DNA from: Bacteroidota bacterium
GTDB lineage: Bacteria > Bacteroidota > Bacteroidia > Chitinophagales > LD1
NCBI GenBank assembly: GCA_018267385.1
Contig: JAFDYN010000020.1
Span: 96,429-160,428, forward strand
Direction: 5' to 3'
DNA length: 64,000 bases
Every line of letters begins with the position of its first letter. Positions within the stretch are counted from its first letter, which is position 1. Below the pieces are notes generated by a model. It ran no database searches and had not been told where the DNA came from. It was given only the letters and a program-made list of their open reading frames with translations. Below are positions 8,553 to 17,767 of the stretch, one piece after another. The position numbers and the translations under genes were made by a program.

Positions 8553-11500
8553 GTGAGGCGTATTTACATATTGGTCCTGATGTGCATGGCGCTGGGTACG
8601 GTCAGGGCGCAGTATGCCTCCAATATGAGGAGCCGCAGCATCCCTCTGAATGTAGATACTGTGAAACTGGACAGCCTCAGCCTCATACCCCACACGCTCG
8701 TGCTGCGCGGGCCGGAGGGCCAGCTGCTCGATACATCAAACTATGACATATTACCTTTTTCGTCCCTGCTGATATGGAAGAAGAAACCCGCAGGAGACTC
8801 GGTCAGCGCCTCGTTCCGCACTTATCCTTATGCCTTTGCCAATAGGTACTTTGACAAAGACTATAAAGCCTATCAGAAAGCCAATATCAATCGCACGCTC
8901 ACACCATTCGTCTATGTGCCGGCAGATGTATCTGCAGATAAACTGATAGACTTCGGCTCTCTGGATTACAATGGTAACTTCTCCCGTGGTTTATCTTTTG
9001 GTAGCAATCAGAGCGTCGTGCTCAACTCGGCATTCAACCTCCAGATGCAGGGCATGCTGGCCCGTGATCTGGAGATCACCGCCGCGGTCACGGATAATAA
9101 TATTCCTATACAGCCTGAGGGCAATACGCAGCAGGTACAGGAGTTTGACAAGATATTTATACAACTGCGCAAAGGCAATCATACCGTCATAGTGGGCGAC
9201 TTTGATATGTACTCCCCGCCGGACCACTTCCTGTCTTATACCAAGAAGGCACAGGGCGGAGGGTACAATGGACTCTTTGACCTGAAGAAATACGGGACGC
9301 TGAAAACGCACGTAGCAGCCGGTATCTCCAAGGGTAAATTTGCACGCAATACCCTCACGATCACGGAGGGCAACCAGGGACCCTACAAGCTGTATGGCGC
9401 AGATGGAGAGACCTACATCATCATCCTGGCCAACTCTGAGCAGGTCTTTATCAACGGGCAGAAGCTGACACGCGGGGCCAGTCAGGACTATGTGATAGAC
9501 TACAATCTGGGTACGGTCACTTTCACACCGCGGCGTATCATCACCGCAGATCTGCGTATCATCGTAGAGTTTCAGTACTCGGAGCGCAGCTACCAGCGTA
9601 CGATGGCTGATGCCCGCTTTGACTGGACCTCAAAGGATAAGAAGGGCAATGCCTTCTTTGATATGTACACAGAGCAGGATAGCAAAAATCAAAGCCAGCA
9701 GCAGACGCTGGATGATAATAAGAAAGCCTTCCTGGCCTCTTTGGGAGATAGTATCGACAAGGCCTTCTACACCGGTGTAGATACGGCCTCCTATGATGTG
9801 AACCGTATCCTGTACGAGCGCCATGATACAGTATACAATGTGGGGGGGCAGATGATACCGGATACATTCTATGTATACAGTACCGACTCTGTGCGTGCGC
9901 GCTACTCTATCGTCTTCACTGATGTGGGTGCCGGCAATGGTACCTATGTCGCTGCTCAGAATACTGCCAATGGCCGCGTCTTTACCTACTCGCCGCCTGT
10001 CCTGAGCATAGGTGCCTCCGCTGTGACCAAAATACCCACGGGCCAGTACCTGCCTATCATCAAGCTCATAGCGCCGCAGATGCACCAGATGTTTACCCTG
10101 GGCGGTAGCTATGCCGTCAATAAGAATAACGTGATCACCGGAGAGGTGGCTATGAGCAATAATAACGTCAACCTCTTTTCTACAAAGGATAAAAAGAATG
10201 ACGTGGGCGGTGCCGCTACCGTAGCCTACAAAGGCCAGATCATCACAAAGGCGGACTCAGGTGTGGTAAAGGAGAAGGTGGATATAGAGGCCAGTTATGA
10301 ATTTGTGCAGAATCATTTCAATCCCATTCAGCGCTTTCGCAACGTGGAGTTTGCCCGTGATTTCAACCTGGGCACAGGCTCTACACAGACGTATAATGAG
10401 CATACAGGTATAGCTGGTATCACCTATACCTGGGCGCAGCTGGGGTTTATCAACTACCGCTTCCGCACTTTCATACGCGACACAGCTTACCGGGGGTATG
10501 AAAATGTGATCAGCGCACAGCTAGCCAAAAAGGGATTCAGCTTTACCTTGTACAGTAGCTACCTGCACTCTGATGCACTGGAGGGCAAGTCAGACTTCCT
10601 GCGCCCGCGCGGCGAGGTGTCATACCGGTTTAAGGCGCTGGGTGGTATCAAGACGGGTATCGCATTTGATCACGAGGTCAATCTCTATAAAGATCATTAT
10701 ACGGATACCTTCAATACGGCACTCACCCATATCTGGCAAAACTACCGCGCTTACATAGGCTCTGCAGATACTACCAAAAACCAGTTCAAAGTAGAGTACC
10801 TGCTCCGCACCGAGCAGCCGGCCAGCGCACACGCATTGCGCCCCATCGTGAAAATAGCGCACACCATCAATGTATCAGGCAGCATCGTCTCTCTGCGCCA
10901 GCAGACCATAGACTGGACACTGACCTACCGGCGTCTGGACCTGCGCGACTCTGCCCTGCAGGCGCAGGACCTGAAAAATTACTACCTCGGGCGTATCAAC
11001 TATACCGTGACAGCAGCCAAGGGGCTGCTCCGCTCCTCTACTCTGTATGAACTCGGCGCGGGCAGTGAGCAAAAAGTACAACTGGTCTACCTGGTGTCAC
11101 CTACCAATACGGGCGACTATATCTGGATAGGCAAGGACCCGTCTAAACCCAAGCAGCTATCTGACTTTGTGCCCGCCACCTATCGCACTGATACCTCATA
11201 TATCCGCTCCTTCTCTACCACTCCGGAGTTTTATGCTGTGAATACTACTACGTTCAATGAGGTAATCAATCTAAATCCATCGGCGCTGCTCAAGAATCCT
11301 CATGGCTTTGCCAAAGCGGTATCGCTCTTTTCGCTTTTCTCCAGTGTGCAGCTGACCAAAAAGATATATGCCGGCAAGGGAGTAGCGACAGAAAACTACT
11401 TCAACCCGTTTCCCACCACAAAGATGGATACCAATATCGTATCGCTCACTATGAATAGCCGCAATAGCCTCTATATAAACCGGCTCAGTGCCAAGATAAG

Positions 11501-12101
11501 CGGTCAGATAGACTTCAACTATGCACGTAGCCGTACGCTGCTCACTGCGGGAGTGGAAAACCACCTCACGCAGACCCAGGGCGCTACGCTCAAATGGAAC
11601 ATCGTAAAGCAGCTCAACCTGCAATCTTCATATACCAATGGTATCAAGGCAAACGAATCAGACTTTTATGCCGATCAGCAGTACAATATCAAGTACAATG
11701 AGACGAACAATGAATTGAGCTATCTCTTCCAGAGCTCCATACGGCTGGCCGCTACGTACTATTTTGGTTTCAAGAGGAATGAGGTGGCCAGCTATGGTGG
11801 CCAGACCGCTCAGATCAATCAGGTAGGCCTGGACTTCAAATTTAGCCGTCACAACAAAACAACCGTGGGGGCCAAGGCATCGTACTCAGCGATCAAGTAT
11901 AATAATGGTACCGTGGATAATGAGCAGGCGCAATACGCCATGCTGGATGGCCTCAAGAACGGCAATAACTTCGTCTGGAATGTCAGCTTTGAGCAGCGCC
12001 TCGCCACTAGTATCCAGCTCCTGCTCAGCTACGATGGCCGCCAGACCGGTACAGATAAATCAGTGCATACCGGTCGTGCTGAGATCAGGGCTATATTCTA
12101 G
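8553..12101 (+). CDS. Large outer-membrane beta-barrel protein, conserved Bacteroidota family
   Basis: About 1,182 residues with a signal peptide (ends TVRAQ, about 20). The chosen start is GTG 8553; TTG 8550 adds one residue. The N-terminal third carries conserved patches such as SRGLSFGSNQ, ITAAVTDNNIPIQPEG and EFDKIFIQL. A block around 265-340 reads GPYKLYGADGE...VFINGQKLTRG...DYVIDYNLGTVTFTPRR, a motif I associate with SprA-like and other large Bacteroidota envelope proteins. The C-terminal ~600 residues alternate polar and aromatic residues like beta strands and end in RAIF, the terminal phenylalanine favoured by barrel-assembly substrates. It is half the length of SprA and is not SprA. 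Function unknown; an outer-membrane channel or secretion-linked role is possible. Confidence 0.8.
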   Translation: MRRIYILVLMCMALGTVRAQYASNMRSRSIPLNVDTVKLDSLSLIPHTLVLRGPEGQLLDTSNYDILPFSSLLIWKKKPAGDSVSASFRTYPYAFANRYFDKDYKAYQKANINRTLTPFVYVPADVSADKLIDFGSLDYNGNFSRGLSFGSNQSVVLNSAFNLQMQGMLARDLEITAAVTDNNIPIQPEGNTQQVQEFDKIFIQLRKGNHTVIVGDFDMYSPPDHFLSYTKKAQGGGYNGLFDLKKYGTLKTHVAAGISKGKFARNTLTITEGNQGPYKLYGADGETYIIILANSEQVFINGQKLTRGASQDYVIDYNLGTVTFTPRRIITADLRIIVEFQYSERSYQRTMADARFDWTSKDKKGNAFFDMYTEQDSKNQSQQQTLDDNKKAFLASLGDSIDKAFYTGVDTASYDVNRILYERHDTVYNVGGQMIPDTFYVYSTDSVRARYSIVFTDVGAGNGTYVAAQNTANGRVFTYSPPVLSIGASAVTKIPTGQYLPIIKLIAPQMHQMFTLGGSYAVNKNNVITGEVAMSNNNVNLFSTKDKKNDVGGAATVAYKGQIITKADSGVVKEKVDIEASYEFVQNHFNPIQRFRNVEFARDFNLGTGSTQTYNEHTGIAGITYTWAQLGFINYRFRTFIRDTAYRGYENVISAQLAKKGFSFTLYSSYLHSDALEGKSDFLRPRGEVSYRFKALGGIKTGIAFDHEVNLYKDHYTDTFNTALTHIWQNYRAYIGSADTTKNQFKVEYLLRTEQPASAHALRPIVKIAHTINVSGSIVSLRQQTIDWTLTYRRLDLRDSALQAQDLKNYYLGRINYTVTAAKGLLRSSTLYELGAGSEQKVQLVYLVSPTNTGDYIWIGKDPSKPKQLSDFVPATYRTDTSYIRSFSTTPEFYAVNTTTFNEVINLNPSALLKNPHGFAKAVSLFSLFSSVQLTKKIYAGKGVATENYFNPFPTTKMDTNIVSLTMNSRNSLYINRLSAKISGQIDFNYARSRTLLTAGVENHLTQTQGATLKWNIVKQLNLQSSYTNGIKANESDFYADQQYNIKYNETNNELSYLFQSSIRLAATYYFGFKRNEVASYGGQTAQINQVGLDFKFSRHNKTTVGAKASYSAIKYNNGTVDNEQAQYAMLDGLKNGNNFVWNVSFEQRLATSIQLLLSYDGRQTGTDKSVHTGRAEIRAIF

Positions 12102-12374
12102 TGGTACGGTGATCTTATGCGTATGGGACTGTACTGAAAGATCGTAAATGAACCCTGTACTACACCGTATACGGTCTCTTTACCTGCATGGCCCTCAGGT
12201 ATGGTAGAAAGGGATAATGGTTACATCGGTGCAGCACCTCATGGTTAAACCGTTCGCGGTCCGCGCAGGCATCTTTTGTGAGGCTTTCCCGGTCAGACTT
12301 CTGATGACATCAGGCACCTCCGCCTACTCCATAGGATATTATTCTCTATATTGCCATAGATATAAAAGCCGGCC
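12102..12374. other. Intergenic gap, nothing recognised
   Basis: 273 bases between the large outer-membrane protein and the membrane-protein operon. I see only a short ACCGTATACGGT palindrome and no T-run terminator, tRNA or convincing promoter. Confidence 0.4.
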
Positions 12375-13901
12375 TTGACCTCGTATCGCCTTAGTTTTTC
12401 AGACCTGTTTTTTGCAGTACTCCTTTGGGGGCTGTTGATATTGCGGTTTGGCTATGCCTTTGGGACCAATGATCAGGTAGAGCTGCTGCCCTATGTGCTG
12501 TATCTGCATGACCACTCCCTATATGCTCATGATCTTTTTATCCAGAGCCTGCATGCTTCTCAGCCCAATGAGCGCACGATCGTAGCCCATCTGCTCTTGC
12601 CGTTTGCAGAGCACTTGAGTCCCGCCATGTTTCTCATACACCTTTTCAATACTGTACTGCTGCTATTGGCGCTGATCAAACTGGCTGGCCGCTTCATACA
12701 AAACAGGTATATGGCCTGGCTGGCAGTATTTATATCGGTGCTGGTGCTCAATGATAAAGCACTGGGCAATGTAGACCTCTACAGCTCATGCGTGCAGGCC
12801 AGCGATATGGGCGCTATGGTCATAGCCTGGTCGCTCAATATCTTTCTGGACCGGAGGTATCTCCTGGCGTCTATGGTCATGGCCCTGGCCACATTCCTGC
12901 ATGTCCTTGAGGGTTTTGATGTCATGGCAGCACTATGCGGTGTCATGGTGCTCCAGTGGCTATGGAGCAGAGAGATGCCTCTAAGCACTGTGATCCGCTT
13001 TTTCCTTATTTATCTTTTCACGGCGGGTATTTACCTGCTATTTATTTTCCGTGCCAAGACAGCAGGAGGAGGCGTGTTGCCGCAGGAGGAGCTATTTGAG
13101 ATCATGTTTGCATTCCGCCATCCGCACCACTTTTTATTCAGTTCATTTCCCCTGGTCAATAAGGTGCTATTTGCACTATATGTGGCAGCAGGCGTCATGT
13201 ACTTTCGCTCCCGGTCCCTCACCGTCGTACAGTTCATAGCCATCGGCTGTGTGGGACTGCTCGTATATATCGTGGGTGTAGATATCTTTCATATAGTCTT
13301 TGTAGCCAACTTTCAATGGTACAAGCTGGGGCAATGGATCAAATATCTGGGTGTGGTGGGAGCTATAGGTGGTATATATCATTACGCACGGCCTGTGATC
13401 CTGACACAGTCACGGCTGATCAATGGCGCTGTGGGCGTGGCCGCCGTAGGCATAGCCGGACTCATTGTGTATTGGCAGTTTTCCGGCCGCTTTGACCTGG
13501 GATATAAGCAATGCATAGACAATGAAGTGGCACTTTGCAAGAAACTTCGGGAACTTTCACCCAAGGATGCTGTTTTTATACAGCCGTTTGAGATGTCTGC
13601 CCTGAAATTTCATGCACAGAGATCTTCATACGTCGAGTTTAAGGCGATAGCTAAAAACCAAAAGGACCTGAAGATATGGTATGACAGGATACAGGAAGTA
13701 TTTGGCCTGGACTATCATGTAGATAAGAGTGGGTTTAATATGCAGTGGAAAGCTGATGACCACCTGGATCACCTGGATGAGGCGGCTCTGGCAAAATTGC
13801 ATGCCGAGGGAGTGACCCATATGATCTGCCATACGGACAGGTATAGCCAGGTACATCATTTGATCCTGGCAGAGAATGGATATTACGTTTATGAATTATA
13901 A
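12375..13901 (+). CDS. Polytopic membrane protein, possibly GT-C glycosyltransferase-like
   Basis: 508 residues. About ten to eleven hydrophobic segments fill residues 10-370, followed by a ~140-residue soluble tail starting around SGRFDLGYK and containing KDAVFIQP. This architecture (membrane bundle plus extracytoplasmic tail, acidic residues in the first loop at NDQVEL) resembles uncharacterised GT-C-like enzymes, but I see no diagnostic motif. The start is TTG 12375: an in-frame stop lies at 12363 and no ATG precedes the first membrane segment. The stop codon overlaps the next gene's ATG by one base (TAATG), so translation is probably coupled. Confidence 0.75.
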   Translation: MTSYRLSFSDLFFAVLLWGLLILRFGYAFGTNDQVELLPYVLYLHDHSLYAHDLFIQSLHASQPNERTIVAHLLLPFAEHLSPAMFLIHLFNTVLLLLALIKLAGRFIQNRYMAWLAVFISVLVLNDKALGNVDLYSSCVQASDMGAMVIAWSLNIFLDRRYLLASMVMALATFLHVLEGFDVMAALCGVMVLQWLWSREMPLSTVIRFFLIYLFTAGIYLLFIFRAKTAGGGVLPQEELFEIMFAFRHPHHFLFSSFPLVNKVLFALYVAAGVMYFRSRSLTVVQFIAIGCVGLLVYIVGVDIFHIVFVANFQWYKLGQWIKYLGVVGAIGGIYHYARPVILTQSRLINGAVGVAAVGIAGLIVYWQFSGRFDLGYKQCIDNEVALCKKLRELSPKDAVFIQPFEMSALKFHAQRSSYVEFKAIAKNQKDLKIWYDRIQEVFGLDYHVDKSGFNMQWKADDHLDHLDEAALAKLHAEGVTHMICHTDRYSQVHHLILAENGYYVYEL

Positions 13902-14752
13902 TGGCACTAGCGTTTTATAACAATACCTACGTAGAGGATACACTGCCTGTGATACAGGCAGACAACAGGGCTTTCCGCTATGGAGACGGTCTCTTTGAGT
14001 CTATGGTGGCTTTTGATGGGGTGGTGCCACTGCTGCCATACCACTATGAGCGGCTACGCCACTCCTCAGAGATACTGATGATGGAGCTGCCGCAGTATAT
14101 GGATTTTGACTGGTTTAAGAGTACGGTGACAGATCTGCTACAGCGCAATAAGGCTGAAAACGCCCGGCTTCGTATGCAGCTGACGCGGGCTGGAGGAGGG
14201 CTATACAAGCCTGAGATGAACACGACCGACCTGCTGATCACATGCACACCTATATCCAATAGCAGGTTTGAATGGAGCTCTATCAATGCGACCTTCTCGC
14301 CCTACAGGGTAGACACAGGCGTATTGTCTAACCTCAAAACCACGAGTAAGATACAATACGTCCTCTCGGCTCTGCTGGCAGAAAAGAAAGGAGCCAGTGA
14401 AGCATTTCTGTTCAATACCAAAGGTACATTGGCGGAGGCTATACAGTCAAATGTATTTTTGATAAAAGGCGATGTGATCATGACTCCTGCGCTGACCAAT
14501 GGAGGCGTGAATGGTGTAATGCGCCGATATGTCATAGGTCAGCTGGAGCAGACTTTCAATGTAGTACAGTCTGATGTGCTGATGAATGACATAGATGAAG
14601 CAGATGAGATATTTCTGACCAATGCGGTACGCGGTATCCAATCTGTAGCGGTGGTGGGTAGCGTGGTGTACTCTGATACTCAGACGCGTGATATCTTTGC
14701 CATGATCAATCAGGGCATCCGTCAAATGGTAGTAGCTGCAAAAAACCGATGA
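13901..14752 (+). CDS. Class IV aminotransferase (branched-chain/D-amino acid/ADC-lyase family)
   Basis: 283 residues, PLP-dependent fold IV. FRYGDGLFES (25-34) is the family's N-terminal signature, RLRMQLTRAGGG (89-100) the mid-domain strand, and Lys146 in NLKTTSKIQYV the probable Schiff-base lysine. AFLFNTKGTLAEAIQSNVF is the classic cofactor-binding stretch. The family includes IlvE, D-amino-acid transaminase and PabC, which cannot be separated here by eye; the length fits any of them. It is coupled to the upstream membrane-protein gene and 10 bases from the photolyase, so all three are probably one transcript. Confidence 0.8.
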   Translation: MALAFYNNTYVEDTLPVIQADNRAFRYGDGLFESMVAFDGVVPLLPYHYERLRHSSEILMMELPQYMDFDWFKSTVTDLLQRNKAENARLRMQLTRAGGGLYKPEMNTTDLLITCTPISNSRFEWSSINATFSPYRVDTGVLSNLKTTSKIQYVLSALLAEKKGASEAFLFNTKGTLAEAIQSNVFLIKGDVIMTPALTNGGVNGVMRRYVIGQLEQTFNVVQSDVLMNDIDEADEIFLTNAVRGIQSVAVVGSVVYSDTQTRDIFAMINQGIRQMVVAAKNR

Positions 14753-14762
14753 ATACCGCTCT

Positions 14763-16079
14763 ATGACCCAAAAGCCTATCACGATATATTGGATGCGCCG
14801 CGACCTGCGGCTGGGAGATAATGCTGCCCTATACCACGCGCTGAGGGAAGGAGAGGCAGTGCTCCCTCTCTTTATCTTTGATACCAATATCCTGGACAAG
14901 CTGCATGACAGGCAGGATAGGCGGGTACAGTTCATCTATGATGAGCTGCAAAAAATAGCAGCAGAGCTGCGTAAACACGGCTCAGATCTACTGATAAAAA
15001 CAGGCAAACCACTCGAGATATGGCGTGAGCTGCTCAAAGAATACCAGATAGCCGCTGTCCATACCAATGAGGACTATGAGCCATATGCACGCGACAGAGA
15101 CGGCAAGGTAGGGGAGATGCTCTTCGGGCATAAAGTCCCTTTTAATACCTACAAGGATCACGTGATCTTTGCGAAGTCAGAGGTGGTAAAAAGTGATGGC
15201 AACCCTTATACTATTTACACTCCCTACAGCAGGCGCTGGAGAGAAAAGTTGAAGCCGTTTTATTACAAAGCCTATCCTACGGAAAAGTACTTCTCAAGGC
15301 TGATGAAGGTGTCAAAGCACCTGTATTTTCCCACGCTGGCGGATATAGGTTTCAAGGCGGTAGACTGTGACTATCCGGCGCGTGTAGCCAAGGCCGATAT
15401 CGTAAACAAGTATGACAAGCAGCGCGACTATCCCGCTATAGAGGGTACCACGCGCCTGGGCCTGCACCTGCGCTTTGGTACCCTCAGTATACGGAAGCTA
15501 CTGGCCTATGGCCTACAACACAATCAGACATTTGTCAATGAACTGATATGGCGGGATTTTTACCAGCAGATATTGTGGCACTTTCCTCAAGTGGCCAGGG
15601 AGGCATTCCGGCCTGAATATGACTTTATACGGTGGGTAAACGATGAGAAGCAATTCAAAGCATGGTGTGAGGGAAATACGGGATACCCGCTCGTAGATGC
15701 AGGTATGCGCGAGCTGAATGCGACCGGCTATATGCACAACCGGGTGCGAATGGTCGTAGCGAGCTTTCTGGCCAAGCACCTGCTGATAGACTGGCGCTGG
15801 GGAGAGGCTTATTTTGCAGAGAAGCTGCTGGACTTTGACCTGGCTGCCAATAATGGTGGCTGGCAGTGGGCAGCAGGGTGCGGTACTGACGCCGCCCCTT
15901 ATTTTAGGGTTTTCAACCCGGAGCTGCAGTTAAAGAAATTTGACGCTGAGCTAAAGTATGTACGCAAATGGGTGCCTGAATATGGTACCCCTCAATATCC
16001 TCAACCAATCGTAGAGCATGAGTTTGCGCGGAAGCGATGCCTGGAGGTATACAAGAAGGCGCTGAAGAAGGAAGAATAA
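14763..16079 (+). CDS. phrB: Deoxyribodipyrimidine photolyase (cryptochrome/photolyase family)
   Basis: 438 residues. The N-terminal Rossmann-type antenna domain begins YWMRRDLRLGDN, typical of the family. The C-terminal FAD domain carries ELIWRDFY, YPLVDAGMREL, TGYMHNRVRM and, near 362-385, NNGGWQWAAGCGTD followed by PYFRVFNP, the signature of class I CPD photolyases with flavin-contacting Asn and Asp and electron-transfer tryptophans. Repairs UV-induced cyclobutane dimers using blue light. Last gene of the plus-strand trio; its stop codon abuts the stop of the convergent M28 peptidase with no gap. Confidence 0.9.
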   Translation: MTQKPITIYWMRRDLRLGDNAALYHALREGEAVLPLFIFDTNILDKLHDRQDRRVQFIYDELQKIAAELRKHGSDLLIKTGKPLEIWRELLKEYQIAAVHTNEDYEPYARDRDGKVGEMLFGHKVPFNTYKDHVIFAKSEVVKSDGNPYTIYTPYSRRWREKLKPFYYKAYPTEKYFSRLMKVSKHLYFPTLADIGFKAVDCDYPARVAKADIVNKYDKQRDYPAIEGTTRLGLHLRFGTLSIRKLLAYGLQHNQTFVNELIWRDFYQQILWHFPQVAREAFRPEYDFIRWVNDEKQFKAWCEGNTGYPLVDAGMRELNATGYMHNRVRMVVASFLAKHLLIDWRWGEAYFAEKLLDFDLAANNGGWQWAAGCGTDAAPYFRVFNPELQLKKFDAELKYVRKWVPEYGTPQYPQPIVEHEFARKRCLEVYKKALKKEE

Positions 16080-17255
16080 CTACATCTTATCCCATTGCTT
16101 TACCAGCTCGATCAGGGCATCTCTGGTATTGTCCAGGGCTTTTTGATCCACATTTTCTATCACATCCAGCCGGGTGTGGTAGGTAGGGTCCAGTTTTTTA
16201 GTATCCATGCCTATGATGCTCATAGATGGTATGTTCTTCTGCTGAAAAGGAATAGCATCTGTACCGCCCATAGGGAGATTGGCGGTCTTGTACGATATGT
16301 TCTTTGATTCAAATGCCTTTTTTGTCTCGCCTATCAGAAAAGAATCAAATGACACGAAGCTCATGACCTCTCCGGTCACCAGGGTGATATGATCCGGTAG
16401 GCGTACGCTGTCTATATTGACCAGGTGGGCATTCTCAGAGCGGAGCTTATCTATGAAATCTTCGACATAAGCAGTAGAGCCACGCAGGCCCTTCTCCTCT
16501 GACCCAAAGCTCAGGAAGCGAAGGCGCGTATGCTGCAGTGTGGACTGCCCGCGGTGCGCAGGATCGGCAAAAGCCGAGACGACATTTTTGGCGATGATGA
16601 TGCCTGATAGATTGTCACAGGCACCGGGTACACACTCCGGACCATGAAAGGTGAAATAGATGATAGTGAGCGGAGAGATCAATACAAAAAACAGATAGAT
16701 GTAAAAAGTGAAGGCGGGCATGTCGTCATACACAAAGTAATCTCCCAGCTGATAGACTACGAGGTAAAGCGCAAAGGATACCATCATGAGCCCGGTGGCG
16801 ATGGTGAGGTGAGCGCCATATTGCTTGAAGCGATACCACCACGTGCATTCATGGGTACTATCTATATGGCCGCTAAAGATAAGCGTGGACTTTACCTCCT
16901 TTTGCGGCTCCAATGTAGCAGATACATTCCACGAGGTTTTCGCGGGGTAAAGAAAATCTGCAATGCCAATATTCTGCATCAGGTCGCTGATCAGGACGAT
17001 AGCATTGATCACGGCTATGAGTGTGGCTGTGAGCGGGGAGAACCAGAAGACGACCAGCGCTATGAGATACAGCGCTGCATACAGCTTCATCTTGCCAAAC
17101 TTGGCGGTGAGCGGAGCCTGGAAGGGGAGCACCTGTACATCGTCTGTATGGCGCAGCATATCGTTGGCTACATAGTCCTGAGCCTGATGCTCGGCCTGGC
17201 TGCCGGCCGGACGTGGGCCAAAGCGGGAGATGATATCCTGTATCTGGTCTTTCAT
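16080..17255 (-). CDS. M28-family zinc peptidase with inserted membrane helices
   Basis: 391 residues. The five metal ligands of M28 aminopeptidases are present: His130 (SGHID), Asp214 (PGACDNLSG), Glu254 after catalytic Glu253 (GSEEKG), Asp282 (NIDS) and His360 (PTYHTRLD). Unusually, two hydrophobic blocks (about 58-92 and 148-203) lie before and inside the catalytic domain, with the second splitting the first two ligands, so the active site is probably membrane-anchored. There is no signal peptide; residues 1-55 resemble the usual propeptide head (RFGPRPAGS). Its ATG overlaps the stop of the upstream PPC gene (ATGA), so it is the last gene of a four-gene operon. Substrate unknown. Confidence 0.85.
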   Translation of the reverse strand: MKDQIQDIISRFGPRPAGSQAEHQAQDYVANDMLRHTDDVQVLPFQAPLTAKFGKMKLYAALYLIALVVFWFSPLTATLIAVINAIVLISDLMQNIGIADFLYPAKTSWNVSATLEPQKEVKSTLIFSGHIDSTHECTWWYRFKQYGAHLTIATGLMMVSFALYLVVYQLGDYFVYDDMPAFTFYIYLFFVLISPLTIIYFTFHGPECVPGACDNLSGIIIAKNVVSAFADPAHRGQSTLQHTRLRFLSFGSEEKGLRGSTAYVEDFIDKLRSENAHLVNIDSVRLPDHITLVTGEVMSFVSFDSFLIGETKKAFESKNISYKTANLPMGGTDAIPFQQKNIPSMSIIGMDTKKLDPTYHTRLDVIENVDQKALDNTRDALIELVKQWDKM

Positions 17256-17764
17256 TTAGGGAGCGCTTTATTGACCCGTTCACGGTCGTCAGTTTCTGTT
17301 TTGGGGGTTATCTTCAGTTCCTTGTAGGTGGTCACAGAGTCGCGCTCACGGGTAAAGATGAGGTCGTTGGCCTCGCCTATGATGATCTCTGCTGTGGTAT
17401 AAATGATAGAGCCATCCATCAGGTGGCCGCCTATGACTTTACCATCCTTATCAGCTACAGACATATGCAGGTGGTTGCCATCAGGGCTGAGGGTGCCGGT
17501 CAGAGATACGATCTCAAATGTTTCCTTCCAGGTCTGCGTCTCATTTCGGTTTGAGAGGCGGAGGGTGGCCTGTTTCAGGCTACCGACACACGTGATGACA
17601 TAGCCCGCCTTTATCTTTTTCTCCTTTACAAACTCGGCTAGTTTGACCTTCAGGTCGTCTCCGGGATTGATGCGCAGGGCGTGGATGGTTTGTGTACTCA
17701 TACCTGATTGTGCTGAGGTGATGCCGCATATTGCGATCATTAGCATGGCAAGTAACAGTCTCAT
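17252..17764 (-). CDS. Exported PPC/DUF296-domain protein
   Basis: 170 residues. A signal peptide (1-19, ending GITSAQ) precedes a PPC (DUF296) domain at about 28-150. The domain shows RINPGDDL, the metal-binding pattern HLHMSVAD and GGHL, then IYTTAEI. Cytoplasmic members are often called DNA-binding because of plant AT-hook versions, but an exported copy cannot be doing that. A small-molecule or metal-binding role in the periplasm is more likely. Start is 3 bases after the ftcD stop; the stop overlaps the M28 peptidase start. Assignment to the fold is good; function is open. Confidence 0.8.
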   Translation of the reverse strand: MRLLLAMLMIAICGITSAQSGMSTQTIHALRINPGDDLKVKLAEFVKEKKIKAGYVITCVGSLKQATLRLSNRNETQTWKETFEIVSLTGTLSPDGNHLHMSVADKDGKVIGGHLMDGSIIYTTAEIIIGEANDLIFTRERDSVTTYKELKITPKTETDDRERVNKALPK

Positions 17765-17767
17765 GAC

